Source of the DNA: Escherichia sp. E4742
GTDB lineage: Bacteria > Pseudomonadota > Gammaproteobacteria > Enterobacterales > Enterobacteriaceae
Length of the DNA stretch: 64,000 nucleotides
Direction: 5' to 3'
Assembly (NCBI RefSeq): GCF_005843885.1
Contig: NZ_CP040443.1
Coordinates: forward strand, 1,116,001 to 1,180,000
The notes under the pieces are model-generated. The model was not told the origin of the DNA and searched no databases. It saw only the letters and a program-made list of their open reading frames with translations. How positions within the stretch are numbered: position 1 is the first letter of the stretch; each line of letters starts with the position of its first letter. The position numbers and the translations under genes were made by a program. Shown in pieces: positions 1 through 9,292 of the stretch.

Positions 1-179
1 TGCGGAAAACGCATGGCGTATTCCACCTTTATATGCAGGTACTGACGGTTTTCCGTGGTTGGCAAACGCGACTGCTTTTCGACCATTTCGACACCCGTCG
101 TAGTGCAGTCCCACGGCTGGTTGTTCGCCCCGGTGGGAATATCAGATGTCGGTGTCTCGGGTAAATCGGGCATTTCCAT
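1..179 (-). CDS. Partial gene after TTR-type VgrG; candidate T6SS cargo effector
   Basis: Only the first 59 or so codons are present; the gene runs off the left edge. Its ATG overlaps the stop of the upstream vgrG as TAATG, so the two are probably translationally coupled. The visible N-terminus is Pro/Thr-rich and hydrophilic with no signal peptide, ending in IKVEYAMRFP, and gives no domain match by eye. In enteroaggregative E. coli the VgrG with a transthyretin-like tail carries the phospholipase effector Tle1, encoded right after it. By that analogy this gene may encode the cargo of this VgrG, but nothing in the visible residues proves a lipase. It could also be an adaptor. Confidence 0.55.
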   Translation of the reverse strand, partial: MEMPDLPETPTSDIPTGANNQPWDCTTTGVEMVEKQSRLPTTENRQYLHIKVEYAMRFP

Positions 180-2701
180 TATGACAGGCTCTCCCTGAGT
201 TCGGTTTCCAGTTGCTGCGTATCGGTTTCCCCCACAAACCACATCGTTTCTTCGGGTTGTGGTTTTTTAACAAAAAAATGCAGTTCCACATCCTCCTGTT
301 GGCGGGTGTAAATCGGCACGGAGCGGCCTTCGTTATCGCTATACCCCGTTACTGTCTGACCTGATGGAGTGGTGAGGCGATAGGGGGTATTGACCAGAAT
401 ATTGCCGTGTTTGTCCTGCAACCGATAGATAGCCGAGTAGATATGCGAAGTACTCATACGGGGGAATGCCATCGGCATACTCTGCGCAGCCGCCGTCATC
501 GTCCGCTTCACCCGACGCATACAGGTTGCCGTCGTGCCGTATTCAACCTTCCCGGCCTCAAGTCGCAGATAGCTCCCCCCACCAATCAGCGTGATGCGTT
601 TTTTCCCGGCAAAGGAGATGTCACTCACTGAGCTCAGTGTCAGCTTCTTCTCAGCAAACAACCGCATGCTGCCGTTTTGCGCCTGTACCTCTACCGGCCC
701 CTCCCCGGATTTGACGCTCAGTTGACCGGTCCGGGCAAACAGCCCCAGCCTCTCTCCGGCCAGCGCGGTCAGGTTGCCCATTGTTCCGGTACTGATATCA
801 CCTCCGGCGTTGACAGCCACATTTCGTGCTGCACTCATCTGCATATCTTCACCGCTGGTCAGCGCCATTCCTTCCGGTGCCGAGAAAAGCACAGCTTCAT
901 TGAGCGGTTTCAGCCGCTGCTCAAACATCTGTATCTGACTGTCAATATCAGCCTTCAGCGCCTGTGCCCGTTCTGCGGCATTTTCCAGTTGCTGCAGTTG
1001 CAGATTAAGCCTGTCGATTTCCTTCAGCGCGGCATCCATATCCAGTGCCTCGCCCTGTGCTTTCGCCTGCGCATCCGCAGCAACAAAAAGCCCCTTCCCT
1101 GCTCTCAGGGTTCCCCACTCATCGGTACGCAGCTCTGTGCCTTTACCCCGCAGTTGCCCCTGGCTGTCCACCAGATGCCCACTGTTAAGCTGTGTCTTAC
1201 CGTACTCCGTGGCGAGTTTGATATGCTCCTCACCGCGCCTGTCCTCCATCCGCAGTTTTGAGTTAGCGGGGGTTCTGAGGATGTTCCGGGTGTGATTGTC
1301 CCGGTTCACGGGGTCAGGATGCTCAGCGTCGTGCAGTGCATACGCGATGTAGGGCAGGTCAATATCGCCATTGCTGTATGCAATCGCTACTTCGGTGCCA
1401 TCACTGAGCGGCGTATGCCAGCCCAGCGTTTCACCGGCACAGGGTTTTGCCATCCGCAGCCACAGGTAGCCGAATCCGGGTTCCGTCCCCTCCCGGTCAA
1501 AGTCCATCTTCACCCGGTAGCGCCCCTGCCCGTCCAGATGGGCGTAGATATCATTCTTCTCGCGACTCTCAATCCGTGCCGGAAGCGTGCCCGGGATAAC
1601 CGGACGCGGGATTTCTGCCGGTCGGAAACAGTAACGTTCGCTGTAAGGCATTCCCCATGCTGACACATGCAGCCGGGAATCCCGGGCTCCCCGGTAAGTC
1701 ACCAGTGTGAGGACTATCCCTTCCTTCAGGTCCGTAATGACATCCCCCTGCGGTTCCAGCACCTGCCCGGGGGAGAGGTGTGCGGCGTTGCTGAACAGGT
1801 GAATGCGGGTCGACCTGTTGAGTTCCCGCTCGTGGTGAAGCCGGGCGTAAAACGCACCAGATTCGGTTTCCGACTCCGGGCTGGCATCGTCTCCCGCTTC
1901 ACGATAAGGTGCTGCGTAACGGTAATGCTCCCCGGTGGTGACCGCATCATTACGCACGCTGACCGTCGCATTCATCGGCGTGGTGGCTGTCCGGTAGTTG
2001 TAATCACGCGTGGTGACAGTGCCGGTGGCGACGTTGTGCCAGGTCCGCACATCCCAGACCGATTCTGCTGCGCCGTCGAACAACCCCGAGGGCTCGTTGT
2101 AAGGCAACCGCACATCAAACTGGTAGTGAAGCTGGCTGTCGGCAAAAATGTACGTATCCAGTCCGCGCACATCATCCATCTCCGTGCGCCAGTAAATCCC
2201 CACCTCAGACAGAATACGCTGAATGAACTGCAAATCTGTTTCCTGCCACTGGGTGATAATTTCACGCGACGGGTAAGCGCGTTCCAGTCTGAATTCAAAA
2301 TCAGCGCCCTCCAGCCCGTGTTTGCGCAGCACCTGCTCCACCACCTCAGGGACGGACTGGTTCTGAAATACGGCACACTGCCGGGTGTGCTCCAGCAGTG
2401 CCAGACGGGAGCTGAGTGTAAGCCGGTAGTGGGACTGGTCTTTCGATGTGGACAGCCATTCCAGACGGGTCACAATGCCATGGACATTTTTGCCGTTACG
2501 CATCCGCAACGACGCATATTTCATCAGTACCTCTTCCGGAGGAATGTTCGCATTCCGGGAGGTGAACCCGATATCCCATCGGAACGGCTCACTCAGTGCT
2601 TCCCTGCCACGAAAGCGTAAAACATCAGGCTTTACTGCACTGCCATTAATTTCCAGAAAGTAACGGGTCTGCCCGTCAAAAAATGCTGACCGGTTATCCA
2701 T
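179..2701 (-). CDS. vgrG: T6SS spike protein VgrG with C-terminal transthyretin-like domain
   Basis: VgrG trimers form the needle tip of the secretion machine. The 840-residue protein has the gp27/gp5-like body in roughly the first 460 residues, a DUF2345 beta-prism region at about 530-730, and a tail (about 745-830) with a transthyretin-like fold pattern (ILVNTPYRLTTPSGQTV, GYSDNEGRSV). Such tails bind cargo directly in enteroaggregative E. coli. A GTG lies one codon earlier (2704), but the ATG at 2701 is better spaced from AAAGGAG. It follows tssJ after 4 bases and overlaps the next gene by one base. The body is very similar to the second VgrG at 19152-21527, while the tail is unique. Confidence 0.93.
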   Translation of the reverse strand: MDNRSAFFDGQTRYFLEINGSAVKPDVLRFRGREALSEPFRWDIGFTSRNANIPPEEVLMKYASLRMRNGKNVHGIVTRLEWLSTSKDQSHYRLTLSSRLALLEHTRQCAVFQNQSVPEVVEQVLRKHGLEGADFEFRLERAYPSREIITQWQETDLQFIQRILSEVGIYWRTEMDDVRGLDTYIFADSQLHYQFDVRLPYNEPSGLFDGAAESVWDVRTWHNVATGTVTTRDYNYRTATTPMNATVSVRNDAVTTGEHYRYAAPYREAGDDASPESETESGAFYARLHHERELNRSTRIHLFSNAAHLSPGQVLEPQGDVITDLKEGIVLTLVTYRGARDSRLHVSAWGMPYSERYCFRPAEIPRPVIPGTLPARIESREKNDIYAHLDGQGRYRVKMDFDREGTEPGFGYLWLRMAKPCAGETLGWHTPLSDGTEVAIAYSNGDIDLPYIAYALHDAEHPDPVNRDNHTRNILRTPANSKLRMEDRRGEEHIKLATEYGKTQLNSGHLVDSQGQLRGKGTELRTDEWGTLRAGKGLFVAADAQAKAQGEALDMDAALKEIDRLNLQLQQLENAAERAQALKADIDSQIQMFEQRLKPLNEAVLFSAPEGMALTSGEDMQMSAARNVAVNAGGDISTGTMGNLTALAGERLGLFARTGQLSVKSGEGPVEVQAQNGSMRLFAEKKLTLSSVSDISFAGKKRITLIGGGSYLRLEAGKVEYGTTATCMRRVKRTMTAAAQSMPMAFPRMSTSHIYSAIYRLQDKHGNILVNTPYRLTTPSGQTVTGYSDNEGRSVPIYTRQQEDVELHFFVKKPQPEETMWFVGETDTQQLETELRESLS

Positions 2702-2705
2702 CACG

Positions 2706-3230
2706 TCACTCCTTTACCGGCACAAGGCTGAGCCAGCCATCACCCAGTTCAATGGTGCGGGGCTTATCCGGATTGAGGTCATCACGGGTCAGTACCAGGC
2801 GCCAGCGATTGTCCTTCTGTTCTGGCCGGTTAAACAGTCCCACCACAGCCACAAACTGCGCATCTTCATCCATGGGCATATTGAGCGTCACACTGCCGCC
2901 GGGCATCACCAGCAGCTCTTTTGAGGCCAGCACGTCGTCCTTAAGTACCGTATCGGCATTACGCAGCAGTGTCTGGTAATCGGCGACATCAACGGCTTTA
3001 CGATCCCTGAGCTGGTAAACCCGCACCATGGTTGCCAGTGGCGTCTGTGCGCCGTCAGCGTTAATGGCCGTGCGCGGGGTAAAATCCAGATGCAGCGTTT
3101 TGATTTTTTTGTAGAAGATGGATTTCGTGATGCTGATCGTGCCGTCCGTGACGGTCTGCGTCAGACCGCAGCCTGCGAGCAGGCCACAGGCAATAAACAT
3201 CGGCACCCACCAGCGGATTACTGTTACCAT
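2706..3230 (-). CDS. tssJ: T6SS outer-membrane lipoprotein TssJ (SciN)
   Basis: TssJ anchors the TssJLM membrane complex to the outer membrane and binds the periplasmic part of TssM. The 174-residue protein starts with a lipoprotein signal peptide ending in the lipobox LLAGC (Cys near residue 21). The rest is a beta-sandwich-type sequence with the family landmarks VRVYQLRD and the late ELGDGWLSLVPV. Length fits the family. It lies between tssG and vgrG on the same strand, which supports a core structural role in the same operon. Confidence 0.93.
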   Translation of the reverse strand: MVTVIRWWVPMFIACGLLAGCGLTQTVTDGTISITKSIFYKKIKTLHLDFTPRTAINADGAQTPLATMVRVYQLRDRKAVDVADYQTLLRNADTVLKDDVLASKELLVMPGGSVTLNMPMDEDAQFVAVVGLFNRPEQKDNRWRLVLTRDDLNPDKPRTIELGDGWLSLVPVKE

Positions 3231-3265
3231 TCAGGCGTTCCTTTATTGAGAGAGAGAACAGGTGA

Positions 3266-4354
3266 TTATTCGAAGCGATAATGTCCGTCTTCAGCAGGCG
3301 GTAGCGCAGCACATTTCAGCCCTTCGTAGCAGCCCAGACTGACCGTCAGACTCTCCCGGCCATTGCTGAGCTTGCCCGCTTTCAGCCCCAGCAAACCGGT
3401 ACGGCCCAGCAGAACAGGCCTGCCTTTGCCCAGGCGGGGCTCAGGCAACAACCGCACGGGAACAGTGAGTCGCAGCCGGACGTCACTGCGGTAGCCGAGA
3501 TAAACGCGCAGCAGAACCAGCAAATCGGTATGGAGGACACCTCCGGGCAACCAGCCTTCCGCTTCGTTCGGATCTGCTGTTTCCAGTGTCATCAGGAGCC
3601 GGCTGCATGCTTCCCCTGCCGTTTTACCCAGCGTGGCCCGCTGCGAAAGACGGATGCGGTTTCCGGCACCCAGCCCACTGCGGTTATCGATATGGACCTT
3701 AACCGGATCAGGTTTGGTGATAAGTGCACGGGTATTCGGTGCCAGCAGACTCACCAGAGCCCGGATGCCTTCAGCATTGCGGGTGGGTAATCGCATGGCA
3801 CCCAGTAAGGCCAGGAAACGGGAAACCGGCGTTGCCACCTGTTCAGCGGTGCCGGGTATACCGAGCCCGACCAGCCCCAGCAGACACTGCGATGTGGCAT
3901 CGCGTCCCCCCTCCTCAAAAGTGGCCGGATATGCATATTTTCGCCAGATCCGGTAGTACTGCGTGGTTATGCGGTGGCTGAAAATATCCAGAAATGAGGT
4001 GAGCGCCTCATATCCTTCACGGCGCTGCGTAATATCATCCAGCCAGGACGTCGGCAGAGGTGAGTCCACCCCATACATTCCGAGAAATGTCGTGCGGATC
4101 GTTGGGGGTAATGTCGGACGGTCTTCGTCGATCTCCACCGCTTTCAGGGTGCTGACCGGGAATCCCATCCCGGGCCAGGGCCTGAATCGCACCGGGTCAT
4201 CGCCCGGATGGCTGGTCGTGCCCAGTTTTGGCCCGTCCGGATTTTCCTGCTCCAGCAGCTGGCAGAAACGATAAAAACTGGCCCGCCAGATATCGTTGTT
4301 AAGGGCCAGGGCCTGCGTCAGCCCGGTACGTGCCGGCTGTGATTCTCTTTCCAT
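3266..4354 (-). CDS. tssG: T6SS baseplate protein TssG
   Basis: TssG forms the baseplate wedge with TssF, TssK and TssE. The 362-residue product has typical TssG features: an N-terminal FYRFCQLLEQ helix, RFRPWPGMGFP, then the long central stretch ending in VLLRVYLGYRSDVRLRLTVP and the C-terminal RLGKGRPVLLGRTGLLG. The start overlaps the end of tssF by 37 bases, a usual arrangement that couples the two partner proteins. No oddities seen. Confidence 0.93.
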   Translation of the reverse strand: MERESQPARTGLTQALALNNDIWRASFYRFCQLLEQENPDGPKLGTTSHPGDDPVRFRPWPGMGFPVSTLKAVEIDEDRPTLPPTIRTTFLGMYGVDSPLPTSWLDDITQRREGYEALTSFLDIFSHRITTQYYRIWRKYAYPATFEEGGRDATSQCLLGLVGLGIPGTAEQVATPVSRFLALLGAMRLPTRNAEGIRALVSLLAPNTRALITKPDPVKVHIDNRSGLGAGNRIRLSQRATLGKTAGEACSRLLMTLETADPNEAEGWLPGGVLHTDLLVLLRVYLGYRSDVRLRLTVPVRLLPEPRLGKGRPVLLGRTGLLGLKAGKLSNGRESLTVSLGCYEGLKCAALPPAEDGHYRFE

Positions 4355-6087
4355 CTCAGTCGTTTCCCTGTGGGTTGCAGTACCAGTGTGAGCTGGTTGA
4401 AAAGGTGGACATCAGCGTAGAGCGCAAAGAAACGGTGCAACATCTCCCCGAAAAGATTCACATCGCCCTCGCCGGCAAAATTATCCATATTCAGCGTGAC
4501 CTCAATGTCCACGCCACGGAGCATAAAGCCCTTTTCAAAACGGCGGATCAGGGTGTGCTTCACGGCAACGATGGCTTCAAGCCGGCGGCGGTTCATTTCA
4601 TCATCGGTCCAGTCATAGAGCGCCAGCGTCCCCCGCAGCACCTCCGGATTATCCATCATGCTGAGAAAGTTTGATCCGAGGTGACTCATCACCCGCCAGT
4701 GAAACCGGTCATTTGCCGGGGGATACAGTGGCATCGTCGGTGCGGTCAGGTTCATGACTCTGACGGGGACTTTGCCGGTTTTGACCACCCTGTCCAGGAG
4801 CGTACTTTCCAGCGCCCTGCGCGGAAGCTGCCCGTTGGTCGCGGTGATTCGCATCGAGAGGGACTCCGGTTTATCAGACAGCTGCTCCAGTTCGAATGAG
4901 CGTCCCCCGAGAACTAACCATGTGTCATACAGGCCGGAGGGTCCCCGTTTCACGCGGGTGTGGTAATAACGTTCAGGAGCATCGTGGCGCATCATACCGC
5001 CCCGGTGCCGGAAGCTGGTGAACGGGACATAAGGGTGTCTGCCGTTCTTCACCGAGCCGTGAATGTTATCGACGCTGTAAATTTCGGTGTGACCATCCTG
5101 AAGACGCAGCGGCCTGAGCAGGTACTCGTTATCCAGCGGGTTAAGGATCAGCGGGTCGGCTTCCAGGGTAAAGAGATTGATAACCGGCGCACAGTGCAGG
5201 CGGAAGTTTTCTGTCTCAAAAGGCAAACCGGATGACCAGGCTTCACTGAGCACAATGTCGATTTCAAACCAGGTACTGGCCGCAGTGAGCCCAATGGTGT
5301 CGAGGCCGCGCAGTTCAACAAACATAAACTTCGGACGGAAGCTGAAATACTCCAGCAGCAACTGGTAACCACTGAAGGCTGTATCAGCTTTCTTCCACAG
5401 GCAGTCATTGTCGTCAAAGCCCATGGGTCTGCACCAGCCGTCAAACTGATGACGTCCGGTATATGTCCCGGCATGACGCGCATACATGGCATGTACACGC
5501 CGGGTCATTGCCAGATGCAGCGCAGCGCTTACCGGCGCCTCTGCGTTAAGAAAAATGGCGACTTTGTCGATCCCGGCTTTATTCCAGTCCACTTTTTCAG
5601 GGCATTCGAAGCGCAGACGGATAGCAGAGCGGCCATCGGATTCAGTATGGAGGCGGGCATCAGCAAGGTGCAGCGGTTGTAGCAACACATCGCGGGTCGT
5701 CCGGTACTGACAGGCGGTTTTATGCGGCCCGACAGGACGGGACAGAACGGAGAAGCCTTCGGCCAGTATTTCGGCCTGACGCAGACTACGCCAGTCAGGC
5801 GAGAACTCAACGATGGCCAGCGACGGGATAGTCCGCATATAGTGCGGCCACAGCAGACTCACCAGCCCTTCGGTGAGCTCCGGCAGGTCATCATCCAGCT
5901 TTTCACGCAAACGTCCCATCAGGAAGGCAAAGCCTTCAAACAGACGTTCCACACTGGGATCGCAGGCGCCAGGCTTATCCAGATTCAGCATTGCTGCCCG
6001 ATCAGGATGGGCACGGGCAAACTCTTTACCGGCTTCCCGCAGATAGCGCATCTCTGCTTCGTAATAGCGCAGGGTTAAATCATCCAT
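4318..6087 (-). CDS. tssF: T6SS baseplate protein TssF
   Basis: The 589-residue protein matches TssF (VasA/ImpG): the N-terminal LRYYEAEMRYLREAGKEFA block, the DPSVERLFEGFAFLMGRLRE block, and LWPHYMRTIPSLAIVEF are highly characteristic. TssF binds TssG as a 2:1 complex in the baseplate and contacts the spike and tube. It overlaps tssG. Directly upstream lies a broken DUF1311 gene, an insertion of non-core genes between tssA and tssF. Confidence 0.95.
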   Translation of the reverse strand: MDDLTLRYYEAEMRYLREAGKEFARAHPDRAAMLNLDKPGACDPSVERLFEGFAFLMGRLREKLDDDLPELTEGLVSLLWPHYMRTIPSLAIVEFSPDWRSLRQAEILAEGFSVLSRPVGPHKTACQYRTTRDVLLQPLHLADARLHTESDGRSAIRLRFECPEKVDWNKAGIDKVAIFLNAEAPVSAALHLAMTRRVHAMYARHAGTYTGRHQFDGWCRPMGFDDNDCLWKKADTAFSGYQLLLEYFSFRPKFMFVELRGLDTIGLTAASTWFEIDIVLSEAWSSGLPFETENFRLHCAPVINLFTLEADPLILNPLDNEYLLRPLRLQDGHTEIYSVDNIHGSVKNGRHPYVPFTSFRHRGGMMRHDAPERYYHTRVKRGPSGLYDTWLVLGGRSFELEQLSDKPESLSMRITATNGQLPRRALESTLLDRVVKTGKVPVRVMNLTAPTMPLYPPANDRFHWRVMSHLGSNFLSMMDNPEVLRGTLALYDWTDDEMNRRRLEAIVAVKHTLIRRFEKGFMLRGVDIEVTLNMDNFAGEGDVNLFGEMLHRFFALYADVHLFNQLTLVLQPTGKRLRWKENHSRHVPG

Positions 6088-6109
6088 ACAATTTTAAATA
6101 CTGATTTAT

Positions 6110-7382
6110 TTAATTAGGTTCTTTGGCTATGTATATTTCTGATTCAGAATCGCCCTGATAAGAATATGTATAAACAGAGAGAATCAGATCTTCTCCGTCA
6201 TAGTTTATATAGAATGGATCCAGAATACCTTCTACGGGGATGATTCGTTTTGTTGTTTTTTGGTTAATGTCAGTTTTCCAGACGATACACACCTAATGCA
6301 CCGCTATATATCAAAATAAAATGTATTGCTGTCATCTCCCCATACATATTTCCGGGAATATCCAAAAATATCATCAGTGATTGAATTATCAGCCTTATCC
6401 GCAAAAAACATTCAATCCCTGGTCCTTCCGGCATGGTTGGCTGGATTTTACAATACCTAAATGCCTTCCATCCGGTCTTTGAACGTACACCGTCACTTGA
6501 AGCAAGTCTCCATTTACGATCAGGTGATAGTAATGAAGCATTACACTCTGAAGCCCCACAATAACCCGTCCATGGTGTTGTTTCCTGGCTCAGTGCTTCT
6601 GCCTGCCCGGAGGAAATATCTGAAATACCTTTACCTCCATCCGGAGTTATAAACAAATAATGATATTCTTTATGTGAATCATTCCTGACAGAAAAGTACG
6701 CTAAAGCGTTTCCCTGAGCATCCCGGGTACGGGATATTATATCCACATTACCATCATACTGTTGAATGATGCGGGGGCTTATACCATCCACAAGCTCCAC
6801 AAGAAGTGTGGCGTTTTTACCCTGATACTGTCCACTGACAGAAATATAAATGTACAAATCACCTTTAATTTCCTGATATGTCAGTACTGACGACACATAC
6901 ATTTTTTCAAAATTAATTCCTCCATCAAAACTATCAGATGAAAATATTTTTTTTACAAGCCATGGCGAATCGGTTATTGTAAATCCGGATCTTGTCTTTA
7001 TTGGACCATCCAGCATTTCATCCAGTTTGTCACCTTCACGGTTGAAAATATCATTGACATTCCGGAGATTGTTGCTTGCTGCTAAACTTCGATTGCGTAG
7101 TAAATAGCTATTGGTAATACAGGAAACATCCTCCAGGCAACTGTTTCTTTCTTTTAGCCATTCTTTTTGACGTTCCACCAGACGTCCACGGCTTAAAGAA
7201 CTGTCATAGGTCTTTTTAAAAAAATTGTTAAGCGCACTGTCAAGTCCTGATAAATACTCATTGCTACATATCGTTTTTTCTGTCGGTGATAAATCTGCAA
7301 GAGAACAATCAAATCCCGCAGATACTGCAATTTTGCAGCCAGAAAGAAGACATAAAGCCAGAGCAATAAAGCGATAACGCAT
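6110..7382 (-). pseudogene. Frameshifted DUF1311 (LprI-like) exported protein
   Basis: The intact 5' part begins at 7382 (MRYRFIALALCLLSGC), a signal peptide with a possible lipobox, followed by a DUF1311/LprI-like domain (FDCSLADLSPTEKTICS, then ERQKEWLKERNSCL). Near 6405, in a run of T, the open frame changes: the sensible continuation FFADKADNSITDD is in another frame and ends FYFDI, VYRLEN is in the first frame, and the tail from DINQKTTKR to IYIAKEPN (stop at 6110) is in a third. So at least two or three indels have broken a protein of about 420 residues. DUF1311 proteins include lysozyme inhibitors, so this may be a dead immunity gene against a cell-wall effector; that role is inferred. 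Confidence 0.75.
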
Positions 7383-7410
7383 GATATTCCTTGTTTGTTT
7401 CCATTCAGGA

Positions 7411-9024
7411 TTATTGGCAAAGCACCATGGCACGGGCCGGGTCAATGGCGATCAGCCCCGCCAGCAGCGTATCCATCTCAGGCATCAGATGGGCTTTATC
7501 AGATTCACTGCGACCGGCTTTCATCCGTAGCAGCCTCAGGCGTCGGGCCCGGACTTCAAACAACAAAGCAGGCTCCCAGTCTTCCAGCGTCAGCTGTGGC
7601 GCACGGGTAATGAGTTCACCAAGCAGATGAAGCGCCATATCGTTCCGGCCATACTGCTCTGCCACCCGGGCCATGAGCAGGCGTATCAGCCAGCGATGAC
7701 GTGGTGTATCCATCCCCGGCCGGGACTGGAGCCAGGCAAGCGCCGCTTCAGGCCCTTCCGTGTCTCCCTTTTCCATGGCTTCAGACTCAAGGATCAGCAC
7801 ATCGTCAGTCTGGCCATTAACAACGGCAGGAATGGCAGCTTCATCGCCGTACATCACATCTTCTTCATTCACTTTTTCAGCGATCCAGGCGAGGGTGACC
7901 TCGTCAGCAAAGGGAGTACCGTCATTCCATGCCAGCCCTTCAAGGCCCGGGAGACGTTTAAGCAACAGCCGCAGATCTGACAGGACAGCGTCAGACCAGG
8001 AATCCCAGGGCTGACCAGCATGACTGAGTCCCTGCCAGAGATACCACTGAAGATCGAGCCAGAAATGATTCACCCCTTCGCAATACATCTGACTGGCCAG
8101 TTCAATCAGCTCAACCCAGTTTTTCTGAAGCCAGAGTCGCTTAAGCTGAGCGCGATACCCGGTTTTCGGGGGTACCAGACGGGTACGCCCGCTACTGTCC
8201 AGCGAAGGGAGCTGATCGACCGTATCCCACCGCACCGTCTTCATCAGCCGGTGAGAAGCCAGCCAGCCCTGCGGCTGCCCGCTCAGCCAGCGGGAAAGTA
8301 ACTTGGCCTGGTCGAGTAAGTCGCGGCCCGATGTCACTGCTGCCAGTTGTGGTGAGTCCGGGGGAGCTGATTCACGCCCGGTCTCCCGGGGACTGCTGTT
8401 CTGGGGGACCAGTGCCTCCATACCCCCTGAACGTGCCAGGCGGTTCTCAAGCGCGGAACAAAGCCCCGCAAAAGACGGTTTCTCAGCCTCCGGCCAGTCT
8501 GCCACGGCGGATCCCAGCAGGCTTATGGCACCCGCCGTCAGACCGGCCTCATTGCTGTCCACCCCGGGCCATAACAGCAGTGCATCAGTCACTTTTGCAC
8601 TGTTCAGCCACTCCAGCGCAGCTTTCCGGGCGGCAGGACGCCGGGGATGACATGCCTGTCCATAGCGGGTCAGCATCGCAACAAGAAGTAATAAGCCTTC
8701 GGACAACCCTTTTTCACCGTCGCGGGTGAGACGGGCCAGCACGTACCAGGTCACGACTCGAATATCTCTGGCGCATTCGCAAAGGCACTTCTGAGCCAGT
8801 TCGCACAACAACGCTGAATCGGTACCTGAAATCTTATTGATCTCTTCACGCATCAGCTGAAAATTATCATCGTATGCAGGATCGTCCCCGGTTTCAGATC
8901 CGGAGGTGAATGGATGCAGCCAGTTATCCCAGAGCGACAGGGCCTCATTTGCGCGGGAAATGAGACTCAGCCTTTCTTCCTGGCTGGCGGCGCAGGCCGT
9001 TAACAGGGCTTCCGGTGAACTCAT
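7411..9024 (-). CDS. tssA: T6SS cap/priming protein TssA
   Basis: TssA is recruited to the membrane complex and caps the growing tail tube and sheath. The 537-residue length matches the long TssA1 form of enteroaggregative E. coli. The N-terminal part (about residues 20-150) has the ImpA_N-type pattern (VTWYVLARLTRDGEKGLSEG). The C-terminal part holds the WLASHRLMKTVRW block and ends in helical repeats (LLMARVAEQYGRNDMALHLL, LLFEVRARRLRLLRM), as in the VasJ-type region. The start overlaps the preceding small gene by four bases. Confidence 0.88.
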   Translation of the reverse strand: MSSPEALLTACAASQEERLSLISRANEALSLWDNWLHPFTSGSETGDDPAYDDNFQLMREEINKISGTDSALLCELAQKCLCECARDIRVVTWYVLARLTRDGEKGLSEGLLLLVAMLTRYGQACHPRRPAARKAALEWLNSAKVTDALLLWPGVDSNEAGLTAGAISLLGSAVADWPEAEKPSFAGLCSALENRLARSGGMEALVPQNSSPRETGRESAPPDSPQLAAVTSGRDLLDQAKLLSRWLSGQPQGWLASHRLMKTVRWDTVDQLPSLDSSGRTRLVPPKTGYRAQLKRLWLQKNWVELIELASQMYCEGVNHFWLDLQWYLWQGLSHAGQPWDSWSDAVLSDLRLLLKRLPGLEGLAWNDGTPFADEVTLAWIAEKVNEEDVMYGDEAAIPAVVNGQTDDVLILESEAMEKGDTEGPEAALAWLQSRPGMDTPRHRWLIRLLMARVAEQYGRNDMALHLLGELITRAPQLTLEDWEPALLFEVRARRLRLLRMKAGRSESDKAHLMPEMDTLLAGLIAIDPARAMVLCQ

Positions 9025-9290
9025 TCTTGTTCCTGTTTGTCAGTCTCTTTCATAAACCTCACGACCGCTTCCGGAGAAGCGTCGTCCTTACTGTTGACGA
9101 TTTGTGGTGGAGTCCATTTCAGCAGCATATTTTCTCCAGCTGAGTGAGTTTGCCCTTCCGGTAGCTTACCGGTCGTTTTTTCTGACATGGGGGCGAAAAC
9201 GCCGACGGGCGTGAAGGAACCTTTCTCTGAAAGGGTGAAAAATGTGCCCATCAGTCCCCGGACCGGCGCCGGATGAATGCCCCTGTTCAT
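9021..9290 (-). CDS. Small T6SS-cluster protein between tssM and tssA
   Basis: This 89-residue frame fits exactly between tssM (2 bases upstream) and tssA (4-base overlap), which supports it as a real gene. The product is hydrophilic, with no signal peptide or membrane segment, and ends in an acidic Lys/Glu/Gln-rich tail. I recognise no domain. It may be an accessory protein of this T6SS subtype. Confidence 0.65.
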   Translation of the reverse strand: MNRGIHPAPVRGLMGTFFTLSEKGSFTPVGVFAPMSEKTTGKLPEGQTHSAGENMLLKWTPPQIVNSKDDASPEAVVRFMKETDKQEQE

Positions 9291-9292
9291 CT

